Assembly: GCA_016212935.1 (NCBI GenBank)
Contig: JACRDE010000184.1
Location: forward strand, 1-41,287
From: Desulfomonile tiedjei
GTDB lineage: Bacteria; Desulfobacterota; Desulfomonilia; Desulfomonilales; Desulfomonilaceae
Length of the DNA: 41,287 bases
Reading direction: 5' to 3'
The notes below the pieces were generated by a model. The model worked only from the letters and a program-made list of their open reading frames with translations. It was not told the origin of the DNA and did not search any database. The first letter of the stretch is position 1. Each line of letters opens with the position of its first letter. The position numbers and the translations under genes are program-made. This document shows positions 9,294 to 16,940 of this stretch, piece after piece.

Positions 9294-9497
9294 GCACGGT
9301 ATTTTCGGGTAAATGAAGATTAATCTCCAGGATTCTTTGCTGGGAGCGCAGAAATTTTCGGTATTTTCTCAGGGCCCTTTGTTTGCCCAGGTCAAATAGG
9401 ATGGGTTTGCTCGGAGGCAAAAGAAGGACCGGCATCCGAAACTGTCTCAAAATCCCCCAAACCTGGAGAAGCGTGCCACTAGAGTCGTGAAAGTGCT

Positions 9498-9547
9498 GGT
9501 TCCCAGACTCCGCCTGGGAACCTATACCTTCCGGGCTCTGCCCGGAA
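9498..9547. repeat. Tandem REP-like hairpins
   Basis: Hairpin 1 has perfect 9-bp arms, GGTTCCCAG (9498-9506) and CTGGGAACC (9514-9522), with a 7-base loop. Hairpin 2 has perfect 8-bp arms, TTCCGGGC (9529-9536) and GCCCGGAA (9540-9547), with a 3-base loop. A reverse-oriented partner of hairpin 1 (GCCTGGGAAC) follows at 9581-9590. This is the look of repetitive extragenic palindromes, and it may also act as a transcription barrier upstream of lipB. Confidence 0.65.
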
Positions 9548-9597
9548 ATAGCATTATTTCAGCATGATACTGGAGGCAGAGCCTGGGAACGAGGCAA

Positions 9598-9806
9598 GAT
9601 GAAACTGTCTCAGAATTCAAGCGACACGGTGAATCGTGCAGCGAAGTCCCAGCGCTGAAGCACCGGGCTATATTAAATCGCCACAATGGGGCTCAGATGG
9701 CTGGCGTCCCGGAGGGACGCGAGACAGTAGACCGGTAATTTATTGCCGGGAGGAGAAGCGCGTGCCATGATTTCGTCGCGCAAACCATTATTAAGACAGT
9801 TTCATC
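9598..9806. repeat. 209-bp element bounded by inverted GATGAAACTGTCT repeats
   Basis: GATGAAACTGTCT at 9598-9610 is repeated in inverse orientation at 9794-9806 (AGACAGTTTCATC), a perfect 13-bp pair. Inside are a hairpin GCGTCCC-GGA-GGGACGC (around 9705-9721) and a near-perfect palindrome CCGGTAATTTATTGCCGG (around 9733-9750). The layout fits a small non-autonomous mobile or REP-type composite element without coding capacity. No target duplication was seen. Confidence 0.45.
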
Positions 9807-9893
9807 CTGCCTGTCCATGCCGGACGACCAGATGCCGGTTCTACTGCTGTCCTGATTATTGATAGTCTGCTGCTCCCGCCCGTAACGGAATGC

Positions 9894-11078
9894 TTACACC
9901 TTTTCAACTATCAAAGCGGCTCCCATTCCCCCTCCTACGCACAGGGTGGCCAGGCCCCGCTTGACGTCATCCCGTTTTTTCATTTCATGAATCAACGTTG
10001 TAAAGATGCGCGCTCCCGAGGCCCCGATAGGATGACCTAGAGCCACAGCTCCTCCGTTCACGTTGACTTTCTTTGAATCAAACCCAAGATCGGCTGCCAC
10101 TGCGAGAGTTTGTGCGGCAAAAGCCTCATTGGCCTCGATCAGGTCTATGTCGTTCAGCGTGAGCCCGGCTTTCTCGAGGGCTTTGCGTGTGGCCGGCACC
10201 GGACCGATCCCCATGATCTTTGGGTCCACGCCCGCCGACGCGTACGACACCACTTTAACCATAGGCTTGAGACCCAGTTCTTTTGCCTTTTCCGCGGACA
10301 TGACCAGGATCGCCGCTGCGCCATCGTTTATTCCGGATGCGTTGCCCGCGGTAACGGTCCCGTCCTTCTTGAAAGCCGGCTTCAGCTTAGAGACAGCTTC
10401 TATTGTCGTACCGAGACGCGGATGTTCGTCTGTGTCGAATACCTTTGGATCCCCTCTCCGCTGGGGAATGACCACAGGCACGATCTCATCCTTGAAGCGA
10501 CCATCCTTGATGGCCTTTTCAGCCAGCTGTTGGCTCAAGACGCTGAATTGATCCTGCTGATCGCGGGTGATCGAGTACTTCTCCGACACGTTCTCGGCCG
10601 TGATGCCCATATGATAATTGTTGAATATCTCCCAGAGTCCGTCATGGATCATGACGTCCACCATGACGTCGTCGTTCATGCGTGCCCCCCAACGGGCTTT
10701 TGTGAGCGCGTACGGAGCGGCCGACATATTCTCGGTGCCGCCGGCTATGACTACGTCCGCATCTCCTGCTTTAATTACTTGAGCAGCGAGTGAAACGGCT
10801 CTGAGGCCGGATGCGCAAACCTTGTTTATGGTCAGTGCGGGGACTTCCTGCGGAATACCTGATCTGATCACCACCTGTCGAGCCACGTTTTGCCCTTGAG
10901 CGGCCTGAAGCACGCAGCCGAAGATTAGTTCCTCCACTTGCGAAGGATCGATGCCCGTCCTTTTGATTAGTTCTTTTACTACGATGCTTCCCAGCTCCAC
11001 AGCGGGAACTCCGGTGAGGCTTCCTCCAAAAGACCCCACAGGCGTACGCACCGCGTCGATAATAACCACTTCCTTCAT
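9894..11078 (-). CDS. Acetyl-CoA C-acetyltransferase (thiolase)
   Basis: A 394-residue biosynthetic-type thiolase that joins two acetyl-CoA into acetoacetyl-CoA or cleaves it reversibly. Active-site residues are all visible: nucleophile Cys88 in [11 protein letters not shown], His349 in [17 protein letters not shown], and Cys380 in [23 protein letters not shown] is also present. ATG 11078 has AGGAGG seven bases upstream. Length and motifs match AtoB/PhaA/ThlA equally well, so no symbol is given. In a syntroph or sulfate reducer it could serve butyrate or fatty-acid oxidation, or polyhydroxyalkanoate synthesis; no other beta-oxidation gene is in the window. It follows the TAXI protein gene by about 104 bases on the same strand. 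Confidence 0.95.
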   Translation of the reverse strand: MKEVVIIDAVRTPVGSFGGSLTGVPAVELGSIVVKELIKRTGIDPSQVEELIFGCVLQAAQGQNVARQVVIRSGIPQEVPALTINKVCASGLRAVSLAAQVIKAGDADVVIAGGTENMSAAPYALTKARWGARMNDDVMVDVMIHDGLWEIFNNYHMGITAENVSEKYSITRDQQDQFSVLSQQLAEKAIKDGRFKDEIVPVVIPQRRGDPKVFDTDEHPRLGTTIEAVSKLKPAFKKDGTVTAGNASGINDGAAAILVMSAEKAKELGLKPMVKVVSYASAGVDPKIMGIGPVPATRKALEKAGLTLNDIDLIEANEAFAAQTLAVAADLGFDSKKVNVNGGAVALGHPIGASGARIFTTLIHEMKKRDDVKRGLATLCVGGGMGAALIVEKV

Positions 11079-11182
11079 AAGAAAACCTCCTGACTTTGTG
11101 TCTTATTGCCGCTTCGGCCAGCCGCCGGCCGAACAGAGCGATCCAGTATCGAGGGATTATTCCGGACTATATAGGCTCTTTA

Positions 11183-12235
11183 TCAGTGGATCAAGTGCTC
11201 AGGTATTTTGATCTTCCGCTCCTTATAATAGCGTAGAGCTCCTTTGTGAAGCGGAACGTTCAGCTTCTCCAGCGCCTTTTCCAGAGATATGCTCTTACAC
11301 GCAGGGTGGACTCGAATCAGGTAATCGAGATTCTCGTAAAGACTCTTTGTGAGGGCGTAAACAACATCCGGGTTTAATGAAGATGTCACCGCAAGCATGT
11401 TGGTATGTCCCAACGTGTTAACCGGTTTTTCCTGTCCTGAATACGAACCGGCAGGAATGGTGACCCGGAACACGTTCTTCCAGCCTTCCTCTCGCACCGA
11501 CTCCATTTGACCTTCAGAAATCTCGAGAAAACCAAGAAGGGACTTTCCCTCGTTGAACAGCTGGGCTACAAGTGGAATCGGCACGCCGCCTGTAAAATCT
11601 ATACCATCAACAAGGCCCTTTCTTAGTGCTTCTGCTGCGGCCAGATTACTCATGGGGCGGAGCCTCGGTTTCGGCCTGCTTCCCTTCAATGACCTGAGGA
11701 GTAATTCAGTGACAAATCTGTTCCCACTGTCCGGCAAACCAGTGGCAAGTGATAAGCCGTCCAAGTCCTGAAGAGCGCCGGTCGATATTTTGTCAGACCT
11801 TATCAGCAGGTGCAGAACGTCCGGCCACAGCGCCGTTATGCTTCTCAACTCCGGCACTGGCTGACCTCTGAAGAGACCGGTACCTGTCACAGCCATGGAA
11901 CAGAAGAGATCCTCGACCAGAATAAGATCGGCATCAGCTATCCGAATTGCTTCGATATTCTCCATGGAGCCCTCGGACATTGCCGCTGAAACCCTTATGC
12001 CCGCTTCCCGGAGTCTAGTGGTCCACAGCGATGCCATCCCGAGTCCTACGTGATAGTACGTTCCTCCGGGCATCCCGGTAGCGATGAGGATCGAAATCCT
12101 GGCTGGATCCCTGGTTTGACTGAAAGACTCAGAAAGAAAACAGCTGAGGAGACAAATGATTACAAGAAAAACGATCAGCCGTTTATTTCTTCCCGCGCTT
12201 TTCTTTGGAGGGCAAATTTCAGGTACGCATGTCAT
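11183..12235 (-). CDS. TAXI family TRAP-type solute-binding protein
   Basis: A 350-residue exported binding protein. After a basic stretch (KKSAGRNKR) comes a hydrophobic signal or anchor segment (LIVFLVIICLLSCFL), then the TAXI-type start of the mature domain, ISILIATGMPGGTYYHVGLGM, where the motif GGTYYHVG is diagnostic. Further family features are SEGSMENIEAIRIADADLILVEDL and the C-terminal half with PVNTLGHTNMLAV and ALTKSLYENLDYL. These proteins feed carboxylates or amino acids to a TRAP membrane unit, but no TRAP permease gene is adjacent, so it is an orphan. ATG 12235 (AGGA just upstream) is preferred over ATG 12250 and TTG 12289, which have no ribosome site. The ligand is unknown. Confidence 0.85.
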   Translation of the reverse strand: MTCVPEICPPKKSAGRNKRLIVFLVIICLLSCFLSESFSQTRDPARISILIATGMPGGTYYHVGLGMASLWTTRLREAGIRVSAAMSEGSMENIEAIRIADADLILVEDLFCSMAVTGTGLFRGQPVPELRSITALWPDVLHLLIRSDKISTGALQDLDGLSLATGLPDSGNRFVTELLLRSLKGSRPKPRLRPMSNLAAAEALRKGLVDGIDFTGGVPIPLVAQLFNEGKSLLGFLEISEGQMESVREEGWKNVFRVTIPAGSYSGQEKPVNTLGHTNMLAVTSSLNPDVVYALTKSLYENLDYLIRVHPACKSISLEKALEKLNVPLHKGALRYYKERKIKIPEHLIH

Positions 12236-12563
12236 GTTTCCTGGGCCCATTTGCAGGAAAAAGGCGTCAACACACAATTCAGAATGCAAGACATACGCGG
12301 CTCATTTTCCGAATAGTCATTCTGGGATATGGCCAACCGGAACAGCACGGTCCCGTGATTACCGAAGCGGCCGTGAACGGCCTATCTAAGTTTATTTTCC
12401 CACATATAATCGACGGCAAAGTATAGACTTGACGAGGCCCCTTAGCAATGGAATCTTTTCGCCGGGGGGGGGGCAGTTCTCTGGTAGGACGCCTTCTAGA
12501 TAACCGAGAACGATTAATGCCAGCTGTAGGTGTTGTAGCCGAAAGACTGAAAGAGGTGTTCGT
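12236..12563. other. Divergent intergenic region with a 10-G tract
   Basis: This stretch separates two divergent genes and holds the promoters of both. The outstanding feature is an uninterrupted run of ten G at 12464-12473, 90 bases before the CAP-domain gene. Open frames across it carry no family features. No clear -35/-10 pair was found. Confidence 0.5.
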
Positions 12564-13178
12564 ATGATGGGTAACATAAACCCATGCGCCCCACAAGGGT
12601 GCGCAAGGACTTTAGCTAGTACTTGTCGCTCCGGATTGGTGTGGGGAGTGGCGTTGTTCTTATTTGGTGCCCTTGTGGGGAGTTCATGCTCAGTAGAAGG
12701 GAAGGTTGTTGAGCGGAAAAAAGACTCGAAAAGTTTCTTGACTCAGTCGCAAATCTCTCAAATGGAGACAAGTATCCTTCGTCTCACCAATGAGGAACGC
12801 GTGCGAAACGGCCTCCAGCGGGTAGAATCAAGTGATGCGTTGGCCTATATTGCTAAGAAGCAAAGCCGGCATATGTGCGACTCGCAAGTTCTAGCTCACG
12901 AGAACGAAGCCTTCCCTGATGGTTGGAGAAAGTTGATTCAGCGATTGAAAGCAATAAATGTCAGGTCAGGCGCAGAAAACATTGCCCTGCGGACAGTGGA
13001 GGCAAACCAGGACGCCTGGTCCAGAGAAATAGTCAAAGGATGGATGAAAAGCGCCTCTCACAGAAGGAATATCCTTGAGCCCAAGCATAGATACATCGGC
13101 ATCGGGGTAGTTCCATGCGAAAGCAGGATAGCATATGCTACCCAAACATTTTCCTCAGATCTAGGGACTGCGCCTTGA
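12564..13178 (+). CDS. Exported CAP (SCP/PR-1) domain protein
   Basis: A 204-residue secreted or lipid-anchored protein. A hydrophobic segment (GLVWGVALFLFGALVGSSC, about 28-46) ends in a Cys that could be a lipoprotein site, although GSSC is not an ideal lipobox. The CAP domain follows at about 70-195: LRLTNEERVRNGLQRV, AYIAKKQSRHMCDSQVLAHE, GAENIAL, and WMKSASHRRNILEPKHRYIG with the conserved S-HR-NIL pattern. Bacterial CAP proteins (YkwD-like) sit at the cell surface; their activity is mostly unknown. The conserved His and Glu positions (HE near 95, AEN near 140, SHR near 172) are present. GAGGTG lies seven to eight bases before ATG 12564. A poly-G tract lies 90 bases upstream. Confidence 0.85.
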   Translation: MMGNINPCAPQGCARTLASTCRSGLVWGVALFLFGALVGSSCSVEGKVVERKKDSKSFLTQSQISQMETSILRLTNEERVRNGLQRVESSDALAYIAKKQSRHMCDSQVLAHENEAFPDGWRKLIQRLKAINVRSGAENIALRTVEANQDAWSREIVKGWMKSASHRRNILEPKHRYIGIGVVPCESRIAYATQTFSSDLGTAP

Positions 13179-13205
13179 TATCCTACAGAAATCGGGAGTA
13201 TGATA

Positions 13206-13261
13206 CGCAAAGAAGGGCCACCCGGAGACTGTCGCCTAGACGGTGGTGGCCGACCTTTGCG
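13206..13261. terminator. Long imperfect stem-loop between CAP protein and lipoprotein genes
   Basis: The arms CGCAAAG (13206-13212) and CTTTGCG (13255-13261) enclose GGCCACC (13216-13222) and GGTGGCC (13245-13251), with an inner six-pair stem around a GCCTA loop. Together they make a stem of about 20 pairs over 56 bases. There is no T-run after it on either strand, so it is not a textbook Rho-independent terminator. It could be a processing or stability element between two plus-strand genes. Confidence 0.45.
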
Positions 13262-13289
13262 AGTAAAATAGCGGGTTAAGGATATTCTC

Positions 13290-13562
13290 ATGTATCTCAA
13301 GCTATTACGGCTTGGATTCATTATTATGGCCTTGGCGTTTTTTGCGAGCTGTTCGAGCACGGCGCCTCATAAGAAAACTCCGTTGGATGGGACCAAGATT
13401 ACCGAAGAAGATATTACGGAGGGAAAATCGTCACAAACAAGGCCTGAGGAACAGGCGCCATCGAGCATGAACGTGCCTCCCGCTCCGCCGGTGGAAGGGA
13501 TGCCCCCGGTTGTGGACCCCGGCAGTAGACCCCCAAGGAAGTTCATATGGAGAGATCGGTAG
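13290..13562 (+). CDS. Small proline-rich lipoprotein, function unknown
   Basis: A 90-residue protein with a short lipoprotein signal peptide (MYLKLLRLGFIIMALAFFAS, then Cys21 in FFASCSS). The mature part is charged and then proline-rich (SSMNVPPAPPVEGMPPVV), ending PPRKFIWRDR; no domain was recognised. AAGGA lies seven bases before the ATG. It follows the CAP protein gene by 111 bases, with a stem-loop between them. It probably sits on a membrane facing the periplasm. Expression is likely but the function is unknown. Confidence 0.65.
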   Translation: MYLKLLRLGFIIMALAFFASCSSTAPHKKTPLDGTKITEEDITEGKSSQTRPEEQAPSSMNVPPAPPVEGMPPVVDPGSRPPRKFIWRDR

Positions 13563-13795
13563 GGGCGAGATAAAGGTAGCCAGCACAGAATGAAAATTTC
13601 GCTTCCCGGGAACCCTGGACAGGGTTGAATGTCTACAATAAAGATTTTTGTGTACTATTGAAGCTTATCACGGGGTATGAAAAATTGATGTTATTGTCGA
13701 GGATTAGTAGCGGGGACAGTATACGTAAGATTCCGTCGGGAATTTCGATTAGTACCATTACAACTTGATAATAGGACGGAGCGTAGTCCCTAACA
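13563..13795. other. Intergenic, no clear feature
   Basis: These 233 AT-richer bases should contain the MFS transporter promoter. I saw no convincing promoter, operator or repeat in them. Confidence 0.3.
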
Positions 13796-14986
13796 ATGCC
13801 AACTTTGCTAATGAACAGTCAATTTCTGCTTCTGGCCGCCACCAACCTGTGCCTGTTCCTGGTTGTGTCCACGTGGAGTTTTCTTCCCATTGTGATTGTG
13901 GATTTGGGTGGAAACAGCATAGACGTTGGGCTGGTGATGGGGTCCATCGGGGTCACCTCGTTGGCATCGTTACCCCTTATCGCCCCGTTGATGGACACAT
14001 ATGGGAGGAAGCGCTTTGTAGTCGGGGGCATTCTGCTTATTGGCCTTACTAATGCTGGATTCCTTCTCTTCGATACCTATTCTCCGCTGATGATTCTAGT
14101 GCGTTTGGTGCAGGGGATGGCTTTCGCTGCCTGCTTTAACGGATGCGCCACTTCTATTGTGGATATTGTGCCGCCTGATAAGAGGGCTCAGGGAATAGGG
14201 CTATTCGGAATCTCCGGATCGGTGGCTGTTTCCATTGGGCCTTATTTAGGAGAGAAATTCCTGCTGACATGGGGACAAACGGCGTATTTCCTGTTGCTGA
14301 TCGGATTCGGTCTGATAGGTTTTCTCACCGCGTTAGCGGTTCGAGAATCGGAGAGGCAGGGAAGCGGCAGGAGAATGCAAGGCTTCTTCCTTACCGCCTT
14401 CAGGGACAGACATCTCTTCATGATGGTTCTTGCAGCGATGTTCGGATCAGGATTCGCAGCAATGAACACCTTTTTCCCTCTGCTCGCCAGGACTCTTGGA
14501 ATTGAGGCCGGGATGTTCTTCGTCTTTTACGGAATTAGCCTTCTGGCAGTGAGGATATTTGTGGGACAATTGGTAGACCGCGTAAATCGAGAGAAGCTTT
14601 TATTGGCCTGTCTCATCGGGTTTGGTGTCATGCTTGTCTCCACGTCTCAGTTGAGGGTCGCCTATGAGACGATATTTCTTGGAAGCCTCTTCGGAATTCT
14701 TCAGGGATTATCTTATCCGTCAATGATGGCCAGGATGGTGGACCGGGCAAGCGACCACAACAGAGCGGTGGTGGTTTCTTTGTTTACAGGATCGTTTGGG
14801 GTGGGGATAAACGTATCGGTGTTGGCTTGGGGACTCATCGCTGATTCCAGTGGTCTTCCTTTCATGTTCTTGCTCGGGGGGGGCGTGATGTTCGTCAGCG
14901 CAGCCATTGTATTCGGCAGCTACATTGCCGGCAAACATGAGCCGTCCCTGCAAAAACAGGTCGCCTTGGAGACCGAACCGGATTAG
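13796..14986 (+). CDS. Major facilitator superfamily transporter
   Basis: A 396-residue inner-membrane transporter with about 12 hydrophobic segments. The MFS motif A-like loop between segments 2 and 3 is PLMDTYGRKRFVVGG, and a second-half copy is GQLVDRVNREKLLLA. The central charged loop is at about 190-205 (RESERQGSGRRMQGFF). The overall form resembles drug or metabolite exporters of the 12-TM DHA type; the substrate cannot be told. The start is uncertain: ATG 13796 has only GGACGGAG 15 bases upstream, and ATG 13811 has nothing better. A run of eight G lies near the 3' end (14876-14883, coding Gly-Gly-Gly). Confidence 0.88.
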   Translation: MPTLLMNSQFLLLAATNLCLFLVVSTWSFLPIVIVDLGGNSIDVGLVMGSIGVTSLASLPLIAPLMDTYGRKRFVVGGILLIGLTNAGFLLFDTYSPLMILVRLVQGMAFAACFNGCATSIVDIVPPDKRAQGIGLFGISGSVAVSIGPYLGEKFLLTWGQTAYFLLLIGFGLIGFLTALAVRESERQGSGRRMQGFFLTAFRDRHLFMMVLAAMFGSGFAAMNTFFPLLARTLGIEAGMFFVFYGISLLAVRIFVGQLVDRVNREKLLLACLIGFGVMLVSTSQLRVAYETIFLGSLFGILQGLSYPSMMARMVDRASDHNRAVVVSLFTGSFGVGINVSVLAWGLIADSSGLPFMFLLGGGVMFVSAAIVFGSYIAGKHEPSLQKQVALETEPD

Positions 14987-15464
14987 CCTGCCGGATTGTT
15001 TTGTTCAGGCAAAGAGGCCATCGTGGAAGGCCAGTAAAGTAGACACAAGAGCGACCCTTTCCACCCTTCAGTCGCCAATTTCGCGAAACACAATTACGGC
15101 GTTCAGCAAAGACAAGAATCCGCAGTCGGGCGGTCTGGGAAATTTCCTGGGGAGCTTTCCTCCGGTGGCAGGTCATGCTTGGTTGGGATGGCGTTCTATC
15201 AGCCGTCCTGCGTGCGCTTCAGTAGTAACATGACTTGCGAGAAAGAACCAGTTGACGATTTTTCAATTAAGTACAATCACACTACCCAACGTCACCCGGG
15301 GAAAGCCGAAGTCAAGAATTGACTGAAATGACTGGATTCCAGCGTCTGCTGGAATGACGGTAAGGGCTACGGCATACGGCCAGGTGGTACAAGCAAGACA
15401 TTTGGATGAGCAGGAAGCCATCTGCCGTACAGGGCGCCCTTGAACACGCCTTTGATACCACTTT
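14987..15464. other. Gene-free stretch with a REP hairpin
   Basis: No gene is supported. The minus-strand open frame at 15263-15472 contains the translation of a REP hairpin (VIPADAGIQ), a frequent artefact. The only clear structure is the hairpin at 15336-15355, listed separately. Confidence 0.5.
15336..15355. repeat. REP-type hairpin
   Basis: Perfect 8-bp arms ATTCCAGC (15336-15343) and GCTGGAAT (15348-15355), followed by GACGG. This is the common 'GGATTCC...GGAATGACG' extragenic palindrome of proteobacteria. A degenerate relative is at 24088-24107. Confidence 0.7.
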
Positions 15465-15669
15465 GCTTTCAAATATCTAAAATCGGGGAGGCACTTCTTA
15501 TAAGAAGTTGCTCCCCGAACCCCGCCTCAAGAACTTTTAGCACTCGCCGGAACCCCAAATTTTCTTTCAGGAAATGGGGATTCCGGCAAATGATAGAAGT
15601 TTCTGGGAGGGGGGGTTAGCGGGAAACTCTTTACTAAAGAGGGTCCCCCAAGCCTGCTTCTTTGAAAGC
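15465..15669. mobile_element. 205-bp MITE-like element, copy A (empty site)
   Basis: The ends are the perfect 9-bp inverted repeats GCTTTCAAA (15465-15473) and TTTGAAAGC (15661-15669). The interior folds into three hairpins: an 18-bp-arm stem TCGGGGAG...CTCCCCGA with CTTCTTATAAGAAG at its apex; a GCCGGAA...TTCCGGC stem (15546-15587) whose 27-base tip is 15553-15579; and a GGGGG...CCCCC stem containing CTCTTTA-C-TAAAGAG. It has no coding capacity. Copy B (24180-24501) matches it closely apart from a 117-bp insert at the apex of the first hairpin and an inverted tip in the second. Family membership is seen directly; mobility is inferred. Confidence 0.7.
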
Positions 15670-15950
15670 ACATTCCCATGAGAGGCTTACAGGAATATGC
15701 CCCAGCTTTGCCGGGGGGCGATTATGCGGTTTGGCAAAAGTTTTGTCCGTTGCAAGACCGATTCCTGTTAACACGTTAGTACGTTACCTGCAAAATGAAT
15801 AAGACCTACATTGTTAGTATGATGAAACTTTTTTGCCGGAACGGTCCGGAAAACCGGCTTTTTTTAAAAAGCGGGTTTTCCGGGTATCTTCGGTCATGAA
15901 TTTTGGCATTTGCTATAACAGGCCGGGCCTCCTTACTAGGATAAAGCTTA
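15670..15950. other. Intergenic, one long palindrome
   Basis: No gene is supported. The 38-base palindrome at 15846-15883 is the only marked structure. Confidence 0.4.
15846..15883. terminator. 38-base palindrome, possible bidirectional terminator
   Basis: CCGGAAAACC (15846-15855) pairs with GGTTTTCCGG (15874-15883). Within it, GCTTTTT (15857-15863) pairs with AAAAAGC (15866-15872), with one G-G mismatch. That is 17 of 18 pairs over a 2-base centre. The internal T/A runs could allow termination in both directions, but no T-run follows the stem. Confidence 0.45.
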
Positions 15951-16148
15951 GTGGTTCTGGCCGTTAAGATGCCATCGACAACCTCTATCCACATCACAGT
16001 TGCGACATTACATGGTTCTAGCGCGGAAGAGGGCAGAAAGTATGCTTTGATGCCTGTTTCCGTCGGCGGCTTATTGATATGCAATTCGTCCCGGGTCTGT
16101 CGACAAGGGGTGGAGGAAGATCTCGCCGACAAAGGGCGATTCACCTGA
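15951..16148 (+). CDS. Possible small protein, unknown
   Basis: A 65-codon frame starting at GTG 15951 (or ATG 15969). A weak AGGA lies about nine bases before the GTG. The peptide has a compact middle (KYALMPVSVGGLLICNSS) and a charged end (GVEEDLADKGRFT), but no family, signal or membrane segment is recognisable. The minus-strand frame across the same DNA is equally long, so this may not be a gene. Confidence 0.2.
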   Translation: MVLAVKMPSTTSIHITVATLHGSSAEEGRKYALMPVSVGGLLICNSSRVCRQGVEEDLADKGRFT

Positions 16149-16233
16149 AGACTGACAAAGCCTAAAGCAGTGGCGGGGTGGCGAGTAGGGCCGGCTTCAT
16201 ACCGCTGGTACGAAGTTGCAGTTGCGCCAGAAC

Positions 16234-16267
16234 GCGAAGAAGCCGGACAACAGGTCCGGCTTCTCGC
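16234..16267 (-). terminator. Hairpin after the 16298-16696 gene
   Basis: GAAGCCGGAC (16239-16248) and GTCCGGCTTC (16254-16263) form perfect 10-bp arms around AACAG, extended by GCGA/TCGC with one bulge. It lies 31 bases past the stop of the minus-strand gene, the right place for a terminator, though its T-run is poor. Confidence 0.6.
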
Positions 16268-16297
16268 ACTAAATCCAAAAACAGTCCGTTGAGTCGC

Positions 16298-16696
16298 TTA
16301 CCAGCCTTTAGGCGGCACGTAAGCGTTAACCGGGGTGCAGGGCACCGCTGCGGTAACATAAGCGGGCTCGCCAAGTTCCACTTTGCAGCAGCCGTCGCCA
16401 GCTCTCAGCTGACCGGTGAAAAGCGGAGTGGCAACCAGACCCAACGCCCTGAAGGGGACGCTCAAAGCGGCATGAATAACACCAGGAACCAGAGGCGGCT
16501 CACAAGCAGGAGCTACCGGTCCTCTCAGGGTATATTCATCAGCGCCAGGACCTACTAAGCAGGCAGCGCCGCCGCAGAAAACTTCATTGGGAATACCAGG
16601 CACAGGCCACTTACTAACGGTGTAACCCCAGGACATCCCTGCGCCCATAGCCATGATCGCCAGGATTCCAAGAATTACAGCGGTTTTCTTTACCAT
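16298..16696 (-). CDS. Secreted Cys/Pro/Gly-rich small protein, paralogue 1
   Basis: A 132-residue exported protein. The signal peptide MVKKTAVILGILAIMAMGAG ends near SWG. The mature part has seven Cys (CGGAAC, ACEPP, GDGCCKVE, VPCTP) and many Pro and Ala, with no known domain. ATG 16696 has GGAGG eight bases upstream. The 23 bases at 16692-16714, spanning ribosome site and start, are identical to those of the second paralogue at 17401-17423. A hairpin terminator follows. An upstream TTGACA (complement of 16807-16812) could be a -35 element, but the -10 spacing is poor. Likely periplasmic or surface. Function unknown. Confidence 0.75.
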   Translation of the reverse strand: MVKKTAVILGILAIMAMGAGMSWGYTVSKWPVPGIPNEVFCGGAACLVGPGADEYTLRGPVAPACEPPLVPGVIHAALSVPFRALGLVATPLFTGQLRAGDGCCKVELGEPAYVTAAVPCTPVNAYVPPKGW

Positions 16697-16869
16697 ACCC
16701 TCATCCTCCTTTCATTCAAGAGCTTCCAGTCTCATACCGGAATAATCGTATATTCTCTTTAACTTAAACAGGTTATTGCGTTATACTTAACTGAAAAACG
16801 TACTGTTGTCAAGCACTTTTTCGGTTAACGCTACCCTGCTGCAAATCCCTTCCGGGAAGGTTTCGAGGA

Positions 16870-16899
16870 CAAGGACCGGCAAGCTAAAACCGGTCCTTG
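16870..16899 (-). terminator. Hairpin after the 16941-17405 gene
   Basis: CAAGGACCGG (16870-16879) and CCGGTCCTTG (16890-16899) form perfect 10-bp arms with a 10-base loop, 41 bases past the minus-strand stop codon. Terminator-like, without a long T-run. Confidence 0.6.
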
Positions 16900-16940
16900 C
16901 TTGTGTTCACACATGCGCTGCGTCTAAGAGTCTCTCCGGT

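Larger units (their letters stand above)
9294..9893. other. 600-bp intergenic region rich in palindromic repeats
   Basis: No gene is supported here; open frames overlapping lipB lack family features. The region holds two adjacent hairpins (9498-9522 and 9529-9547), a third copy of the same motif (CAGAGCCTGGGAACGAG, around 9577-9592), and a 209-bp segment bounded by inverted GATGAAACTGTCT repeats (9598-9806). The string GAAACTGTCTCA occurs once more at 9438-9449. These are listed separately. Confidence 0.7.

Noticed and set aside
9294-9450. Minus-strand frame (9079-9450) overlapping lipB
   Set aside because: Out of frame with lipB, basic low-complexity peptide, no support.
10110-10793. Plus-strand frame of 227 codons opposite the thiolase
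   Set aside because: Antisense shadow; the thiolase has all catalytic residues.
15263-15472. Minus-strand frame of 69 codons
   Set aside because: Contains VIPADAGIQ, the usual translation of REP hairpins, and crosses the end of copy A. No gene-like features.
15806-16144. Minus-strand frame of 112 codons
   Set aside because: Crosses the 38-base palindrome and lacks family features and a good ribosome site.
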